Translations under genes and position numbers: made by a program
Part shown: in pieces, positions 23,824 to 31,270 of the stretch
Layout of the letters: every line of letters begins with the position of its first letter
How positions within the stretch are numbered: position 1 is the first letter of the stretch
IMG/VR virus record: IMGVR_UViG_3300046804_004958
Location: 1-49,200 of that record
Length of the DNA: 49,200 bases
Direction: 5' to 3' (one strand)
Origin: a virus
Notes under the pieces: generated by a model
Told to the model about the DNA's origin: nothing
What the model saw: the letters and a program-made list of their open reading frames with translations, nothing else
Database searches by the model: none

Positions 23824-24597
23824 ATGAGAACTTATAACGAATTTATATCTGTATTGGAACAAGTAACTGGAGCAACTCTTGGTTTTAGAAAAACTTTTGG
23901 CGCTCCTATTGGTAGTTCTACTGCTGTAACTGGATCTATACAAGGAAAAAGTGCTCAAGGAACTCAGTCTTCTGTATCAGGTTCTCTTGGTGGAGGAACT
24001 GTTTCTGGGCAAGGTGATAAAATCAATAAAGGAATCAGTGCTTCTATTTCTAATACACAAAGTGGTGGTGGAGATAAAGAATGGAAAGGAGTTCCTTATA
24101 GAATTCCAAATGCCGACACAAGCACCTCATCTATTAGACAAGGTGCTGTTGGATCCTTAAGTGCTAATGTAAGTGGTGGTGGTGCTGCAAAACCAGCATC
24201 TAAACCAGAACCCACTAAACCAGAACCCACTAAACCAGAACCCACTAAACCAAATCCACCAGAAAGAACACAACCAACAGTTGTTAAAATAAAACCAGAA
24301 AGTTCTCTTTCTGGAACTCCTGGAAGAGCAACTCCTCAACCAACAACTCCTAGTTTGATTGCCAGAGGATATACTGACGACAGAAATAATCCATATCCTG
24401 GATCTGTACAGAAAGCGAGTGAACTTGCACAAAATTCTCCTAATCCAGCAGTCAGAGCACAAGCAGCGCAAGACTATAAAACAATGAGAGGTCTTGAAAC
24501 TCAATTTAAAAATGAAAGACTTACACCTGATAGAGCCAGCGGTGTTAAACCAGTAGTCAGATTGGGTCCTAATGTATACGGAACTCCAAGACCTTAA
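23824..24597 (+). CDS. Low-complexity structural-like protein
   Basis: The 257-residue protein starts MRTYNEFISVLEQVTGATLG, an N-terminal pattern (MRTYxEF) seen on several cyanophage proteins. The earlier in-frame start lies inside the terminator and is rejected. The rest is low complexity: Gly/Ser-rich (VSGSLGGGTVSGQGD), three exact KPEPT units around 24208-24249, then a Pro-rich stretch and a short helical segment (VRAQAAQDYKTMRGLETQFK). It is probably late and possibly virion-associated because of the promoter box upstream. No enzyme motif is seen. Confidence 0.7.
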   Translation: MRTYNEFISVLEQVTGATLGFRKTFGAPIGSSTAVTGSIQGKSAQGTQSSVSGSLGGGTVSGQGDKINKGISASISNTQSGGGDKEWKGVPYRIPNADTSTSSIRQGAVGSLSANVSGGGAAKPASKPEPTKPEPTKPEPTKPNPPERTQPTVVKIKPESSLSGTPGRATPQPTTPSLIARGYTDDRNNPYPGSVQKASELAQNSPNPAVRAQAAQDYKTMRGLETQFKNERLTPDRASGVKPVVRLGPNVYGTPRP

Positions 24598-24645
24598 AAA
24601 ATAATAACAGTGTAAGATGGAGCGGTCTTGACACTATTTTTATAG

Positions 24646-24735
24646 GTATAACCTCATAGGCATAAATTTTTGTTGCAAAAGTGTGAATTTTCTCATAAAA
24701 ATTACTAGATAGTAGTAGAATATATGAGGTGATAC
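24646..24735 (+). promoter_or_regulatory. Leader stem that would hide a ribosome site
   Basis: GTATAACCTCATA (24646-24658) can pair with TATGAGGTGATAC (24723-24735), giving 12 of 13 base pairs. The 3' arm contains the AGGTG ribosome site three to nine bases before the ATG at 24738. Such a stem could control translation of the following small genes. Confidence 0.45.
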
Positions 24736-24737
24736 AA

Positions 24738-24836
24738 ATGAACGAAAACTCCTTTATTATGATGTTCTTTGTGCATGGAGGTTATTATGCACAACTTAAT
24801 TTCTTACAATCAATTGGCTGCTTGGAAAAATCTTGA
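24738..24836 (+). CDS. Possible 32-residue leader peptide
   Basis: ATG at 24738 follows AGGTGA and opens a 32-codon frame (MNENSFIMMFFVHGGYYAQL...) ending TGA at 24836. It overlaps the next gene by 50 bases, and the Gly-Gly codons of HGGYY provide the GGAGG ribosome site of that gene. It may be a real peptide or only a translational coupler. Confidence 0.35.
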   Translation: MNENSFIMMFFVHGGYYAQLNFLQSIGCLEKS

Positions 24837-24963
24837 AAATAAGGTGGATGATTTTATAGACCAACATGAATTAATGAATGATTATCTCAATTGTTTAATA
24901 GAGTGTGATGATGATCAACAAAATTGCAAAAGAATCTGTAGGGATATGTTAACTCATTTGTAA
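24787..24963 (+). CDS. Conserved small Cys-rich cyanophage protein
   Basis: The 58-residue protein MHNLISYNQLAAWKNLENK... has four cysteines in CLIECDDDQQNCKRIC and an overall acidic helical look. The start is set by GGAGG five bases upstream (24777-24781); an in-frame upstream ATG is less well placed. I associate this NLISYxQLAxW peptide with T4-like cyanophages generally. The cysteine spacing might bind metal or form disulfides. It ends four bases before an intrinsic terminator. Function is unknown. Confidence 0.7.
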   Translation: MHNLISYNQLAAWKNLENKVDDFIDQHELMNDYLNCLIECDDDQQNCKRICRDMLTHL

Positions 24964-24966
24964 TGT

Positions 24967-24996
24967 GAAGGGGGGATTGACTTCCCCCCTTTTTTT
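24967..24996 (+). terminator. Intrinsic terminator
   Basis: AAGGGGGG and CCCCCCTT form a stem around ATTGACTT, followed by a run of seven T. It separates the small-gene group from the next transcript. Confidence 0.92.
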
Positions 24997-25005
24997 GTGT
25001 AAAAT
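24977..25005 (+). promoter_or_regulatory. Promoter-like boxes nested in the terminator
   Basis: TTGACT (24977-24982, in the terminator loop) and TAAAAT (25000-25005) are 17 bases apart, ahead of the ATG at 25027. A start would fall near 25012. Confidence 0.4.
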
Positions 25006-25026
25006 GATCAGAGAGAATAATATCTT

Positions 25027-25194
25027 ATGGATAAAGACAAATTAAAACTTATTGTTCGTAATTTGGAGTTGCTTGTAGACTCACTAAAAGCAGAAGTTTA
25101 TTCTGATATTCCTGCTTATACTAATCCAGAGGTAAGAAAAAGACCAATTTTAGATTACGACGAAATCTTTGAGGATTCTGATTTAGATGACTGA
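25027..25194 (+). CDS. Small acidic cyanophage protein
   Basis: The 55-residue protein MDKDKLKLIVRNLELLVDSL... has an N-terminal amphipathic helix and an acidic end (YDEIFEDSDLDD). It overlaps the next gene by eight bases. Small proteins of this type recur upstream of thyX in cyanophages. No function is known, but the helix plus acidic tail fits a small binding protein. Confidence 0.65.
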   Translation: MDKDKLKLIVRNLELLVDSLKAEVYSDIPAYTNPEVRKRPILDYDEIFEDSDLDD

Positions 25195-25369
25195 TACATC
25201 AAGAGCAAAACAACTTGTAAAACTTCTTGAAAGATTAATTAAACAAGATCATCTTTATAATGCTGATAAAATTCAAGAAATGAAGGCACAACTCCGTGCA
25301 GTAAAAGAGCAAATAAACGAACTAGAAGCACAAACATCAAAAGGATTTGGAAAAAATGAAACCTATTAA
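25187..25369 (+). CDS. Small helical protein
   Basis: The 60-residue highly charged protein is predicted to be almost entirely helical, with a heptad-like pattern (LVKLLERLIKQD, KIQEMKAQLRAVKEQINELEAQ), so a short coiled coil is likely. It overlaps the gene before by eight bases and thyX by 14 bases. Function is unknown; dimerisation is an inference from the pattern. Confidence 0.7.
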   Translation: MTDTSRAKQLVKLLERLIKQDHLYNADKIQEMKAQLRAVKEQINELEAQTSKGFGKNETY

Positions 25370-26108
25370 AGCAAAAGACCTTCTGGAACTAGATAAAAAT
25401 CTTGAAGTAGTAATGCTTCAATGTTATGCTCTTCCAGAACAAGTCATTTATCAGGCAGGAAAATGTGATTACTCAGAAACTCCTATTCATAACCAACAAA
25501 TTCCTAAACCAAGTGAATGTGGTGAGTGGGTTGTAGAACGTCTTTTGAGTAATGAGAAAGGGCACTGGGGTCCTCTAGAACACCCCTCAATTACTTTTTC
25601 GGTGTCAGGGTATGTGCATAATGTTGCAATGCAAGCAAGAACCCACAGAGTGGGTGTAAGTTTTGATGTGCAATCGCAGCGTTATACTGGTAAGAGAGTA
25701 ATTAAAGTCGCTAGTGGAGAATTAAAACCAGAAGATGTGTTCTATGTTCGTCCTGCCGGATTTTACACCAATCGTTATGGTAAAAAATATGATTGGACAG
25801 AAGAAGATTATCAAGATGAGTTAAACTGGATCGTAGAGGGTTGTAAGCGTTATGCAGCAAAATACGAAAAAGGAATGTGTGAAGAGCACATTAGGGATTA
25901 TCTTGCACAAGCAATTCGTCAGAACTTTGTGGTTTCTTTTAACCTTCGTTCTGTTCTTCATATTATGGACTTGCGAGCAAAAATGGATGCTCAACTAGAA
26001 ATTCAAGCACTATGTGAGCAGTTTGTTCCTCATCTCCAAAAATGGTCTCCAAATGTTTGGAAATATTATGAAGAAAAACGCCTTCATAGAGCACGTTTAA
26101 GTCCATAA
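25356..26108 (+). CDS. thyX: Flavin-dependent thymidylate synthase
   Basis: The 250-residue protein carries the ThyX signature in the cyanobacterial form RTHRVGVSFDVQSQRYTG (residues 95-112), where RHR...S.N..S.R is the general pattern. The C-terminal RSVLHIMDLRAKMDAQLEIQ matches the dUMP-binding half (RSLxHFLxLRxxxxAQxEI). It makes dTMP from dUMP using FAD and methylenetetrahydrofolate, supporting phage DNA synthesis. I chose the ATG at 25356 over a TTG nine bases upstream because AAGGA precedes it at good distance. Confidence 0.95.
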   Translation: MKPIKAKDLLELDKNLEVVMLQCYALPEQVIYQAGKCDYSETPIHNQQIPKPSECGEWVVERLLSNEKGHWGPLEHPSITFSVSGYVHNVAMQARTHRVGVSFDVQSQRYTGKRVIKVASGELKPEDVFYVRPAGFYTNRYGKKYDWTEEDYQDELNWIVEGCKRYAAKYEKGMCEEHIRDYLAQAIRQNFVVSFNLRSVLHIMDLRAKMDAQLEIQALCEQFVPHLQKWSPNVWKYYEEKRLHRARLSP

Positions 26109-26114
26109 TAAATA
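26107..26114 (+). promoter_or_regulatory. Late-type promoter box AATAAATA
   Basis: AATAAATA starts inside the thyX stop codon and lies 23 bases before the ATG at 26138. It differs from the T4 late consensus at the first base only. Confidence 0.4.
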
Positions 26115-26137
26115 AATTATCTTGAATTCATAACTTT

Positions 26138-26386
26138 ATGCCTGTATATCCTGTAGTCAATACTCAAACTGGTGAACAGAAAGAAGTGGAAATGAGTATC
26201 CACGACTGGGACCAGTGGAAAACAGATAATCCTGAATGGATACGTGATTGGTCTGATCCATCAACTTGTCCCTCTCCGGGAGAAGTTGGTGATTGGCAAA
26301 ATAAACTGATTTCAAAAAATCCTGGTTGGAACGACGTATTAGGTCGTGCCGCCAAAATGCCTGGTTCAAAAGTAAAGAAGATCTAG
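26138..26386 (+). CDS. Conserved small cyanophage protein
   Basis: The 82-residue protein begins MPVYPVVNTQTGEQKEVEMS, which is like the start of FmdB-type zinc-ribbon proteins but lacks their CxxC pairs (only one Cys). A Trp-rich middle follows (DWDQWKTDNPEWIRDWSDP, DWQNKLISKNPGWNDVL) and a basic end. It sits one base ahead of phoH. Function is unknown, and the FmdB resemblance may be superficial. Confidence 0.7.
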   Translation: MPVYPVVNTQTGEQKEVEMSIHDWDQWKTDNPEWIRDWSDPSTCPSPGEVGDWQNKLISKNPGWNDVLGRAAKMPGSKVKKI

Positions 26387-26387
26387 T

Positions 26388-27146
26388 ATGGCAAGAAGAA
26401 AAAGAGGCAACAACGACCAACCTATTGGAGTTGGTTTGACTGCAAAACAAATGAAGAGAAGGAAACCAATTAGTGCAGACTTTTTGGTTGATATTGATCC
26501 TCTTACGGACAATCAAAAAAAACTTTTTCAATCTTATGATAGTGGAAAACATTTAGTTGCTTATGGTTGTGCAGGAACAGGAAAAACTTTTATAACTCTT
26601 TACAATGCTTTATGCGATGTTCTTGATGAAAGAACTCCATATGAAAAGGTTTATATTGTTCGTTCACTAGTTGCTACAAGAGAAATTGGTTTTCTTCCAG
26701 GAACTCATGATGATAAAGCAGATATTTACCAAATTCCGTATAAGAATATGGTAAAGTATATGTTTCAGATGCCTAGTGATGCTGATTTTGAAATGCTTTA
26801 TGGTAATCTTAAATCTCAAGAAAGCATTAGATTTTGGAGTACATCATTTCTTCGTGGTACAACCCTTGACAATGCAATTGTAATTGTTGACGAATTTCAA
26901 AATCTTAATTTTCATGAGTTGGATTCTATTATCACTCGTGTTGGTGAAAATTCTAGAATTTGTTTTTGTGGAGATGCTTCACAGTCAGATTTGCAAAAAA
27001 CAAATGAAAGAAATGGAATTGTAGATTTTATGAATATATTGCGTAAAATGCCATCATTTGATATAATTGAGTTTGGTGTAGACGATATTGTTCGTTCTGG
27101 ACTTGTTAAGGAGTACATTATTGCAAAAATGGAAGCAGGTTTTTAA
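26388..27146 (+). CDS. phoH: PhoH-like P-loop ATPase
   Basis: The 252-residue protein has Walker A GCAGTGKT (residues 60-67), VYIVRSLVATREIGFLPG, Walker B AIVIVDEFQN (near 163-172) and the FCGDASQSDL sensor segment of PhoH-like ATPases. DPLTDNQKKLFQSY before Walker A is the adenine-recognition region. PhoH is widespread in marine phages; a role in RNA metabolism or phosphate stress is proposed but not settled. It overlaps the next gene by one base. Confidence 0.93.
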   Translation: MARRKRGNNDQPIGVGLTAKQMKRRKPISADFLVDIDPLTDNQKKLFQSYDSGKHLVAYGCAGTGKTFITLYNALCDVLDERTPYEKVYIVRSLVATREIGFLPGTHDDKADIYQIPYKNMVKYMFQMPSDADFEMLYGNLKSQESIRFWSTSFLRGTTLDNAIVIVDEFQNLNFHELDSIITRVGENSRICFCGDASQSDLQKTNERNGIVDFMNILRKMPSFDIIEFGVDDIVRSGLVKEYIIAKMEAGF

Positions 27147-27826
27147 TGTTTGATCACGTTGAATTGAATCTTCCTAAACTAGAAAGGGAGACTATAGATG
27201 GTGTTCGTTATTATTCAGTTCCAGACGAAGAAGAACTCCTTCGACTGGTCTCAATTACTTCTGTGACCAGTCATTTTAATAAAGAAATTTTTGTTAAATG
27301 GCGTAAAAAAGTTGGAGATGGTGAAGCAGATCGCATCACAAAAGCGGCAACAAGTCGTGGAACGGATATGCACACACTCGTTGAACATCATCTCAAAAAT
27401 GAGAGTCTTCCAGAAGTTCAACCAATCTCAGATTTTCTCTTTAAAATTGCGAAAACAGACCTGAATCGTATAAATAATATTTACGCCCTTGAAGGGTCCC
27501 TATATAGTAAGCAACTAGGTATTGCTGGAACAGTTGATTGTATCGCTGAATATAACGGCGAGTTAGCAATAATTGACTTTAAGACTTCTAAAAAACCAAA
27601 ACCACGAGAGTGGATTGAACACTATTTTGTTCAATGTATGGCATATGGTTGTATGTTGTACGAATTGACTGGTATTTCAGTCAAAAAGCTTGTAATTATT
27701 ATGGCCTGCGAAAATGGAGAATGCGTCGTTTATGAAGAAAGAGACAAATCAAAATACATCAAACTTCTTACCCAATATATTAGAAAGTTTGTTAGAGATA
27801 AACTGGAACTCTATGGAACCAAATAA
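27146..27826 (+). CDS. RecB/Cas4-like PD-(D/E)XK nuclease
   Basis: The 226-residue protein has the order of motifs of RecB-family exonucleases: SRGTDMHTLVEHH (His76), a Glu-Gly segment YALEGSLYSKQLGIAGTVDCIA (Asp131), LAIIDFKTSKK (Asp144, Lys146) and FVQCMAYGCML (Gln of motif QxxxY). It lacks the four-cysteine iron-sulfur cluster of Cas4. A DNA end-processing role in recombination or replication fits its place between phoH and gp33/gp59. It overlaps gp33 by 14 bases. Confidence 0.82.
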   Translation: MFDHVELNLPKLERETIDGVRYYSVPDEEELLRLVSITSVTSHFNKEIFVKWRKKVGDGEADRITKAATSRGTDMHTLVEHHLKNESLPEVQPISDFLFKIAKTDLNRINNIYALEGSLYSKQLGIAGTVDCIAEYNGELAIIDFKTSKKPKPREWIEHYFVQCMAYGCMLYELTGISVKKLVIIMACENGECVVYEERDKSKYIKLLTQYIRKFVRDKLELYGTK

Positions 27827-28073
27827 AGAATTAGAACAAGTTATAGAAAATAAATTTCTTACACCATCTAAATTTGCTTTAGAAATAGAGCACATTGTAG
27901 CAACTGAAAATTTAAATTACATTGATGCAATTTGCCACTATTGTGAAATTAATGCACTTGAGGTAGAATCGGTAACTAAACTTATTTCAAAACCTTTGAA
28001 AGAAAGGTTAAAGTGGGACGCAACACGTCTCAATTTTATGAAAAAAACATCGCGTGCTAAATTGCCTTTATGA
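27813..28073 (+). CDS. gp33: Late transcription coactivator gp33
   Basis: The 86-residue protein has the gp33 core: KFLTPSKFALEIEHIV, LNYIDAICHYCEINALEVESV and LISKPLKERLKWDATRLNFM. T4 gp33 binds the RNA polymerase beta flap and links it to the sliding clamp, activating gp55-dependent late promoters, which fits the TATAAATA-type boxes in this window. I chose the ATG giving MEPNKELEQV, since the longer frame lies inside the nuclease gene. It sits just upstream of gp59 and overlaps it by four bases. Confidence 0.85.
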   Translation: MEPNKELEQVIENKFLTPSKFALEIEHIVATENLNYIDAICHYCEINALEVESVTKLISKPLKERLKWDATRLNFMKKTSRAKLPL

Positions 28074-28666
28074 TTGTGACTCCTTTTGAAACTTATCAAC
28101 ATTATTTGTCACTTAAAAATCATTTCACAAATCCAAAATACGACTTCTTTAAATATGGTGCGAAGACTCGTGCCAGTATCACATCCTTTAATCGTCGCCG
28201 GGATAAATATTTCTTCGAGAAAACATCGAGAAAGTATAATGATAAAGAAGTCGTTGATTTTCTAGTATCAAACTTTGTAGCAGCAGACACACCTGGCAAT
28301 TTATGGATCGGTTCTTTAATAAATGGCGGAGAGCAAGTTTATTTAGAGTGGAAAAAACGCCAACAGAGTTTGACTTACTTGTTCAAAGAACAAAGCAACG
28401 AATTGTTCTCAGAGATCAAATTAGAGGATGTCTTGAACTGTTCCAAAGGACATCCACTAGTTCTCAAAAAGTTTCTAAGCGGGCAACTATCGCTAGAAAC
28501 TTTAACAATATACGAAAAAATATTCCATTTTTCAAAAGATTTTGATAAAAAACTTGTCGATCCTGTATGGGAAACAGTAAGTTTAAAAATCAAAAAATAT
28601 ATGCCGTTCATAAATATTGACGTATTCCAGTATAAAAGAATTTTACGGGACATTATCAATGAGTAG
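28070..28666 (+). CDS. gp59: Helicase loader gp59
   Basis: The 198-residue protein begins MIVTPFETYQHYLSLKNHF, followed by YDFFKYGAKTRASITSFNRRRDKYFFEKTSRKY, the conserved N-terminal DNA-binding part of T4 gp59. The length is close to that of T4 gp59 (217). It loads the gp41 helicase on gp32-covered forks. Its location between gp33 and gp32 matches T4 and cyanophage order. It overlaps DUF1825 by eight bases. Confidence 0.9.
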   Translation: MIVTPFETYQHYLSLKNHFTNPKYDFFKYGAKTRASITSFNRRRDKYFFEKTSRKYNDKEVVDFLVSNFVAADTPGNLWIGSLINGGEQVYLEWKKRQQSLTYLFKEQSNELFSEIKLEDVLNCSKGHPLVLKKFLSGQLSLETLTIYEKIFHFSKDFDKKLVDPVWETVSLKIKKYMPFINIDVFQYKRILRDIINE

Positions 28667-28988
28667 TTTTTTTGATTCTGATATTATTCAAGATGAACTA
28701 AAAGAAATTAATGAACTCCAAGAACAAATATACGGAAGTATTCTTACTTTCGGCATAATGTCCCGTGAAGAAAAACTGGAACACATTGAAAAACTAGAAC
28801 TCTTGCTAGAAAAGCAAAGAGTAATGTATACTAGGTTATCTCTCTCAGACGACCCACAAGCGGTTGAAATGAAAGAGAACCTTCGCAAATCAGTTGCACT
28901 TATGGGTTTTTCCCCAGAAACTGATATGCAAATTTTATTCACTAGTATGACAAAAACGATTGAATCTCTCAAAAAATATCTTGACTGA
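28659..28988 (+). CDS. DUF1825 family protein
   Basis: The 109-residue protein starts MSSFFDSDIIQDELKEINEL and continues with SREEKLEHIEKLELLLEKQRVMYTRLSLSDDP and LMGFSPETDMQILFTSMTKTIE, the all-helical DUF1825 pattern known from cyanobacteria and cyanophages. Its presence supports a cyanobacterial host. Function is unknown. The start is set by overlap with the gp59 stop; the longer frame would intrude into gp59. Its last codons overlap the gp32 promoter -35 box. Confidence 0.85.
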   Translation: MSSFFDSDIIQDELKEINELQEQIYGSILTFGIMSREEKLEHIEKLELLLEKQRVMYTRLSLSDDPQAVEMKENLRKSVALMGFSPETDMQILFTSMTKTIESLKKYLD

Positions 28989-29009
28989 TCCTCCGAATCC
29001 TGTTATACT
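28981..29009 (+). promoter_or_regulatory. Sigma70-like promoter of gp32
   Basis: TTGACT (28981-28986), a 17-base spacer and TATACT (29004-29009) lie 42 bases upstream of the gp32 ATG. With the terminator at 29987, gp32 forms its own transcription unit. Confidence 0.8.
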
Positions 29010-29051
29010 ATCCGAGTAATCCCCCAAATCCAATTTATCCGAGGTATCCAA

Positions 29052-29972
29052 ATGGCATTTGCCGATCTTAAAAAACAATCCAAACTTGGTTCTCTCACCG
29101 AAAAACTGGTGAAAGAAGTAGAAAAAATGAATACTTCCAGTGGTTCCACCGATGACCGCGTATGGAAACTTGACTGCGACAAATCTGGTAATGGTTATGC
29201 TGTTATTCGTTTTCTTCCCGCCCCCGAAGGAGAAGATCTTCCTTTTGTGAAAGTATATTCTCATGCTTTCCAAGGTCCTGGTGGTTGGTTGATTGATAAC
29301 TGTCTTACATCAATTAATCAGAAGTGTCCTGTGTGTGAGCACAACTCTGGTCTCTGGAACAACGGCACAGATGCTGGTAAAGAAGTCGCACGTAAGCAGA
29401 AGCGCAAACTGACTTATGTTTCCAACATTTATGTGGTAAAAGATCCTGCCAATCCCGAGAACGAAGGTAAAGTCTTTCTCTTCAAGTATGGTAAGAAAAT
29501 TTTTGATAAACTTACCGAAGCAATGCAACCTGAATTTGAAGATGAGCAAGCAATTGATCCTTTTGATTTCTGGACTGGTGCTAATTTCAAACTGAAAGCA
29601 AAGAACGTCGCTGGTTATCGTAACTATGATTCTAGTGAGTTTGCTGCTGCTGGTGCTCTTCTGAATGATGATGATGCTCTGGAAGCAATCTGGAAAAAGC
29701 AGTATTCTCTTGCAGAATTCATGTCTCCTAGTGAGTTCAAGACTTATGAAGAACTGAAGAAGCGTCTTGATTCTGTTCTTGGAAAAGCATCTAAGCGTAT
29801 GGATGAAGAAGTTGAAAATGAAGAAGAGTACACTCGTGGTTCAACTCGTGAACTAACTGAGGATCTTCGTGAAGAACTGTCTTCCCTCAAACCCACCCGT
29901 CGTGCTACGGTTGAAGAAGATGAAGATGATGATGCCTTGTCCTACTTTGCAAAATTAGCATCTGACGATTGA
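29052..29972 (+). CDS. gp32: Single-stranded DNA-binding protein gp32
   Basis: The 306-residue protein has the basic N-terminal self-association segment (FADLKKQSKLGSLTEKLVKE), the OB core with NGYAVIRFLPAPEGEDLPFVKVY and SNIYVVKDPANPENEGKVFLFKYG, and a zinc site His71-Cys84-Cys92-Cys95 matching the T4 His64-Cys77-Cys87-Cys90 layout. A very acidic C-terminal tail (EEDEDDDALS) serves to bind replication partners. It coats single-stranded DNA during replication and recombination. Codon use is less AT-skewed than its neighbours, as expected for an abundant protein. Confidence 0.97.
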   Translation: MAFADLKKQSKLGSLTEKLVKEVEKMNTSSGSTDDRVWKLDCDKSGNGYAVIRFLPAPEGEDLPFVKVYSHAFQGPGGWLIDNCLTSINQKCPVCEHNSGLWNNGTDAGKEVARKQKRKLTYVSNIYVVKDPANPENEGKVFLFKYGKKIFDKLTEAMQPEFEDEQAIDPFDFWTGANFKLKAKNVAGYRNYDSSEFAAAGALLNDDDALEAIWKKQYSLAEFMSPSEFKTYEELKKRLDSVLGKASKRMDEEVENEEEYTRGSTRELTEDLREELSSLKPTRRATVEEDEDDDALSYFAKLASDD

Positions 29973-29986
29973 TAAATTTATAATAC

Positions 29987-30008
29987 TGGGAGGAATTCCT
30001 CCCTTTTT
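29987..30008 (+). terminator. Intrinsic terminator of gp32
   Basis: GGGAGG and CCTCCC with an AATT centre (29988-30003) followed by TTTTT form a compact terminator 15 bases after the gp32 stop. Confidence 0.92.
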
Positions 30009-30025
30009 AATTAATTTTTAAACTT

Positions 30026-30679
30026 ATGAGTTCAATTCATAAAAATCTTATACGTTCTTCTACATCATACTTGGGCAAAAATCCCACAGTAATAGATATA
30101 GGTTGCAATATTAATCCAATTATTGAAATGAATTATGCACCATTAGTTTATGGTTGGAATGATGACTTTACTGCTCTTTTTTTAGAAGAATATCCTGATG
30201 GAAAATGTATCGGCATAGAACCATTACACTGGCAAGCATATGAAACTAAATGGAAAGATGATTCTAGAGTAGAATTATTAAAAATAGGTGTATCAGATAA
30301 AGATTGTGTTGAAACTTTCTTTTGTCCAGGAGATAGGCACGTTTTGTCTAGTATCTATTTTAGAAATGATTTTAAGAACGATGAAAATATTAAAATTAAA
30401 CAGATTCAATGTAAAAAATTAGATACTATATTTGATGATTTAAAATTAGAAAAAATTGATTATTTGAAAATTGATACTGAAGGATCAGAATTTAAAATAC
30501 TCTGTGGTGCAGAAAAACTTCTCAAAGAGAAAAAAATTTGTTTTATTCAGTTTGAGCATGGGTTATCTGAATTAGATGATAACATACCTTGTTTTCAAAA
30601 GATTTCTAGTTTTTTAAGATCCTTTGATTATGAACAATTTTTAACTATCGATGGTGAATCTTTATGGAAATTAAATTAA
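30026..30679 (+). CDS. FkbM-family methyltransferase
   Basis: The 217-residue stand-alone FkbM-type SAM methyltransferase has TVIDIGCNINPII (SAM loop), CIGIEPLHWQAYE (acidic turn), SVSDKDCVETFF-like strand and IDYLKIDTEGSEFKILCGAEKLL. FkbM enzymes usually O-methylate sugars or related hydroxyls. It is separate from the FkbM domain at 8426 and only distantly similar to it. It lies between the gp32 terminator and a Mom-like gene, three bases apart from the latter, so a link to DNA or glycan modification is possible but unproven. Confidence 0.8.
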   Translation: MSSIHKNLIRSSTSYLGKNPTVIDIGCNINPIIEMNYAPLVYGWNDDFTALFLEEYPDGKCIGIEPLHWQAYETKWKDDSRVELLKIGVSDKDCVETFFCPGDRHVLSSIYFRNDFKNDENIKIKQIQCKKLDTIFDDLKLEKIDYLKIDTEGSEFKILCGAEKLLKEKKICFIQFEHGLSELDDNIPCFQKISSFLRSFDYEQFLTIDGESLWKLN

Positions 30680-30682
30680 TTT

Positions 30683-31270
30683 ATGAAGTCCGACTATTAT
30701 ATTGAGAGGATTTCTAAAAAACAGGCAGAAGAAGTACTCCTAGAATATCACTATTTAAAAGACATTTCAAAAGGATTTAAGTCTGGATACAATTACGGAC
30801 TTTTCAAAAAGAATGATTTCAGTCCTTTAAATGTTGGTGGTCTTCTAGGAGTTTGTATTTTTACAGGTCTGCCAGTTCCAGAAATCGCAAAAGGTGCTTT
30901 TGGATTAGAAAGAAATGAACAGCAAGGATTATTTGAACTTTCACGTCTCTGCATCCACCCAGACACACAATCTGATGAACATAATATCACTTCTTGGTTC
31001 GTTTCAAGAACGATTAGACAGTTACGGAAGGATACTGAAGTTAAAGCAATCATCTCTTACGCTGATAGTGATTTTCATTCTGGCACAATCTATAGGGCTT
31101 GTAACTTTAAATATTGCGGACTTACAGATGCGAAGAAAGATTTCTACTATGCAGACGGAACTAAACACTCTAGAGGCAAAATTAAAGGTGCTGCAGGAGA
31201 ATGGAAAGAACGCTCCCGAAAGCACCGATATGTAATGATGTTTGATAAAAATTTAAAACTCTTATGGTGA
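30683..31270 (+). CDS. Mom-like DNA modification protein (GNAT-related)
   Basis: The 195-residue protein resembles the Mu Mom family: KQAEEVLLEYHYLKD near the start, GLLGVCIFTGLPVP, ELSRLCIHPDTQSDEHNITS, ISYADSDFHSGTIYRACNFKYCGL and a basic C-terminus (GEWKERSRKHRYVMMFD). Mom modifies adenine in DNA to block restriction. Related proteins are present in several cyanophages. If active here it would protect phage DNA from host nucleases. The gene tail overlaps the minus-strand gp53 end by nine bases. The family call is fairly firm; the modification product is not known. Confidence 0.72.
   Translation: MKSDYYIERISKKQAEEVLLEYHYLKDISKGFKSGYNYGLFKKNDFSPLNVGGLLGVCIFTGLPVPEIAKGAFGLERNEQQGLFELSRLCIHPDTQSDEHNITSWFVSRTIRQLRKDTEVKAIISYADSDFHSGTIYRACNFKYCGLTDAKKDFYYADGTKHSRGKIKGAAGEWKERSRKHRYVMMFDKNLKLLW

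Noticed and set aside
24157-24504. Minus-strand frame opposite the low-complexity protein
   Set aside because: It is a shadow of the Pro/Ser-rich gene, with Trp/Phe/Ser-biased composition and no ribosome site.
21072-25370. tRNA genes among the small-gene gaps
   Set aside because: No cloverleaf with TTC-like T-arm and CCA-side acceptor could be found by eye in any gap.
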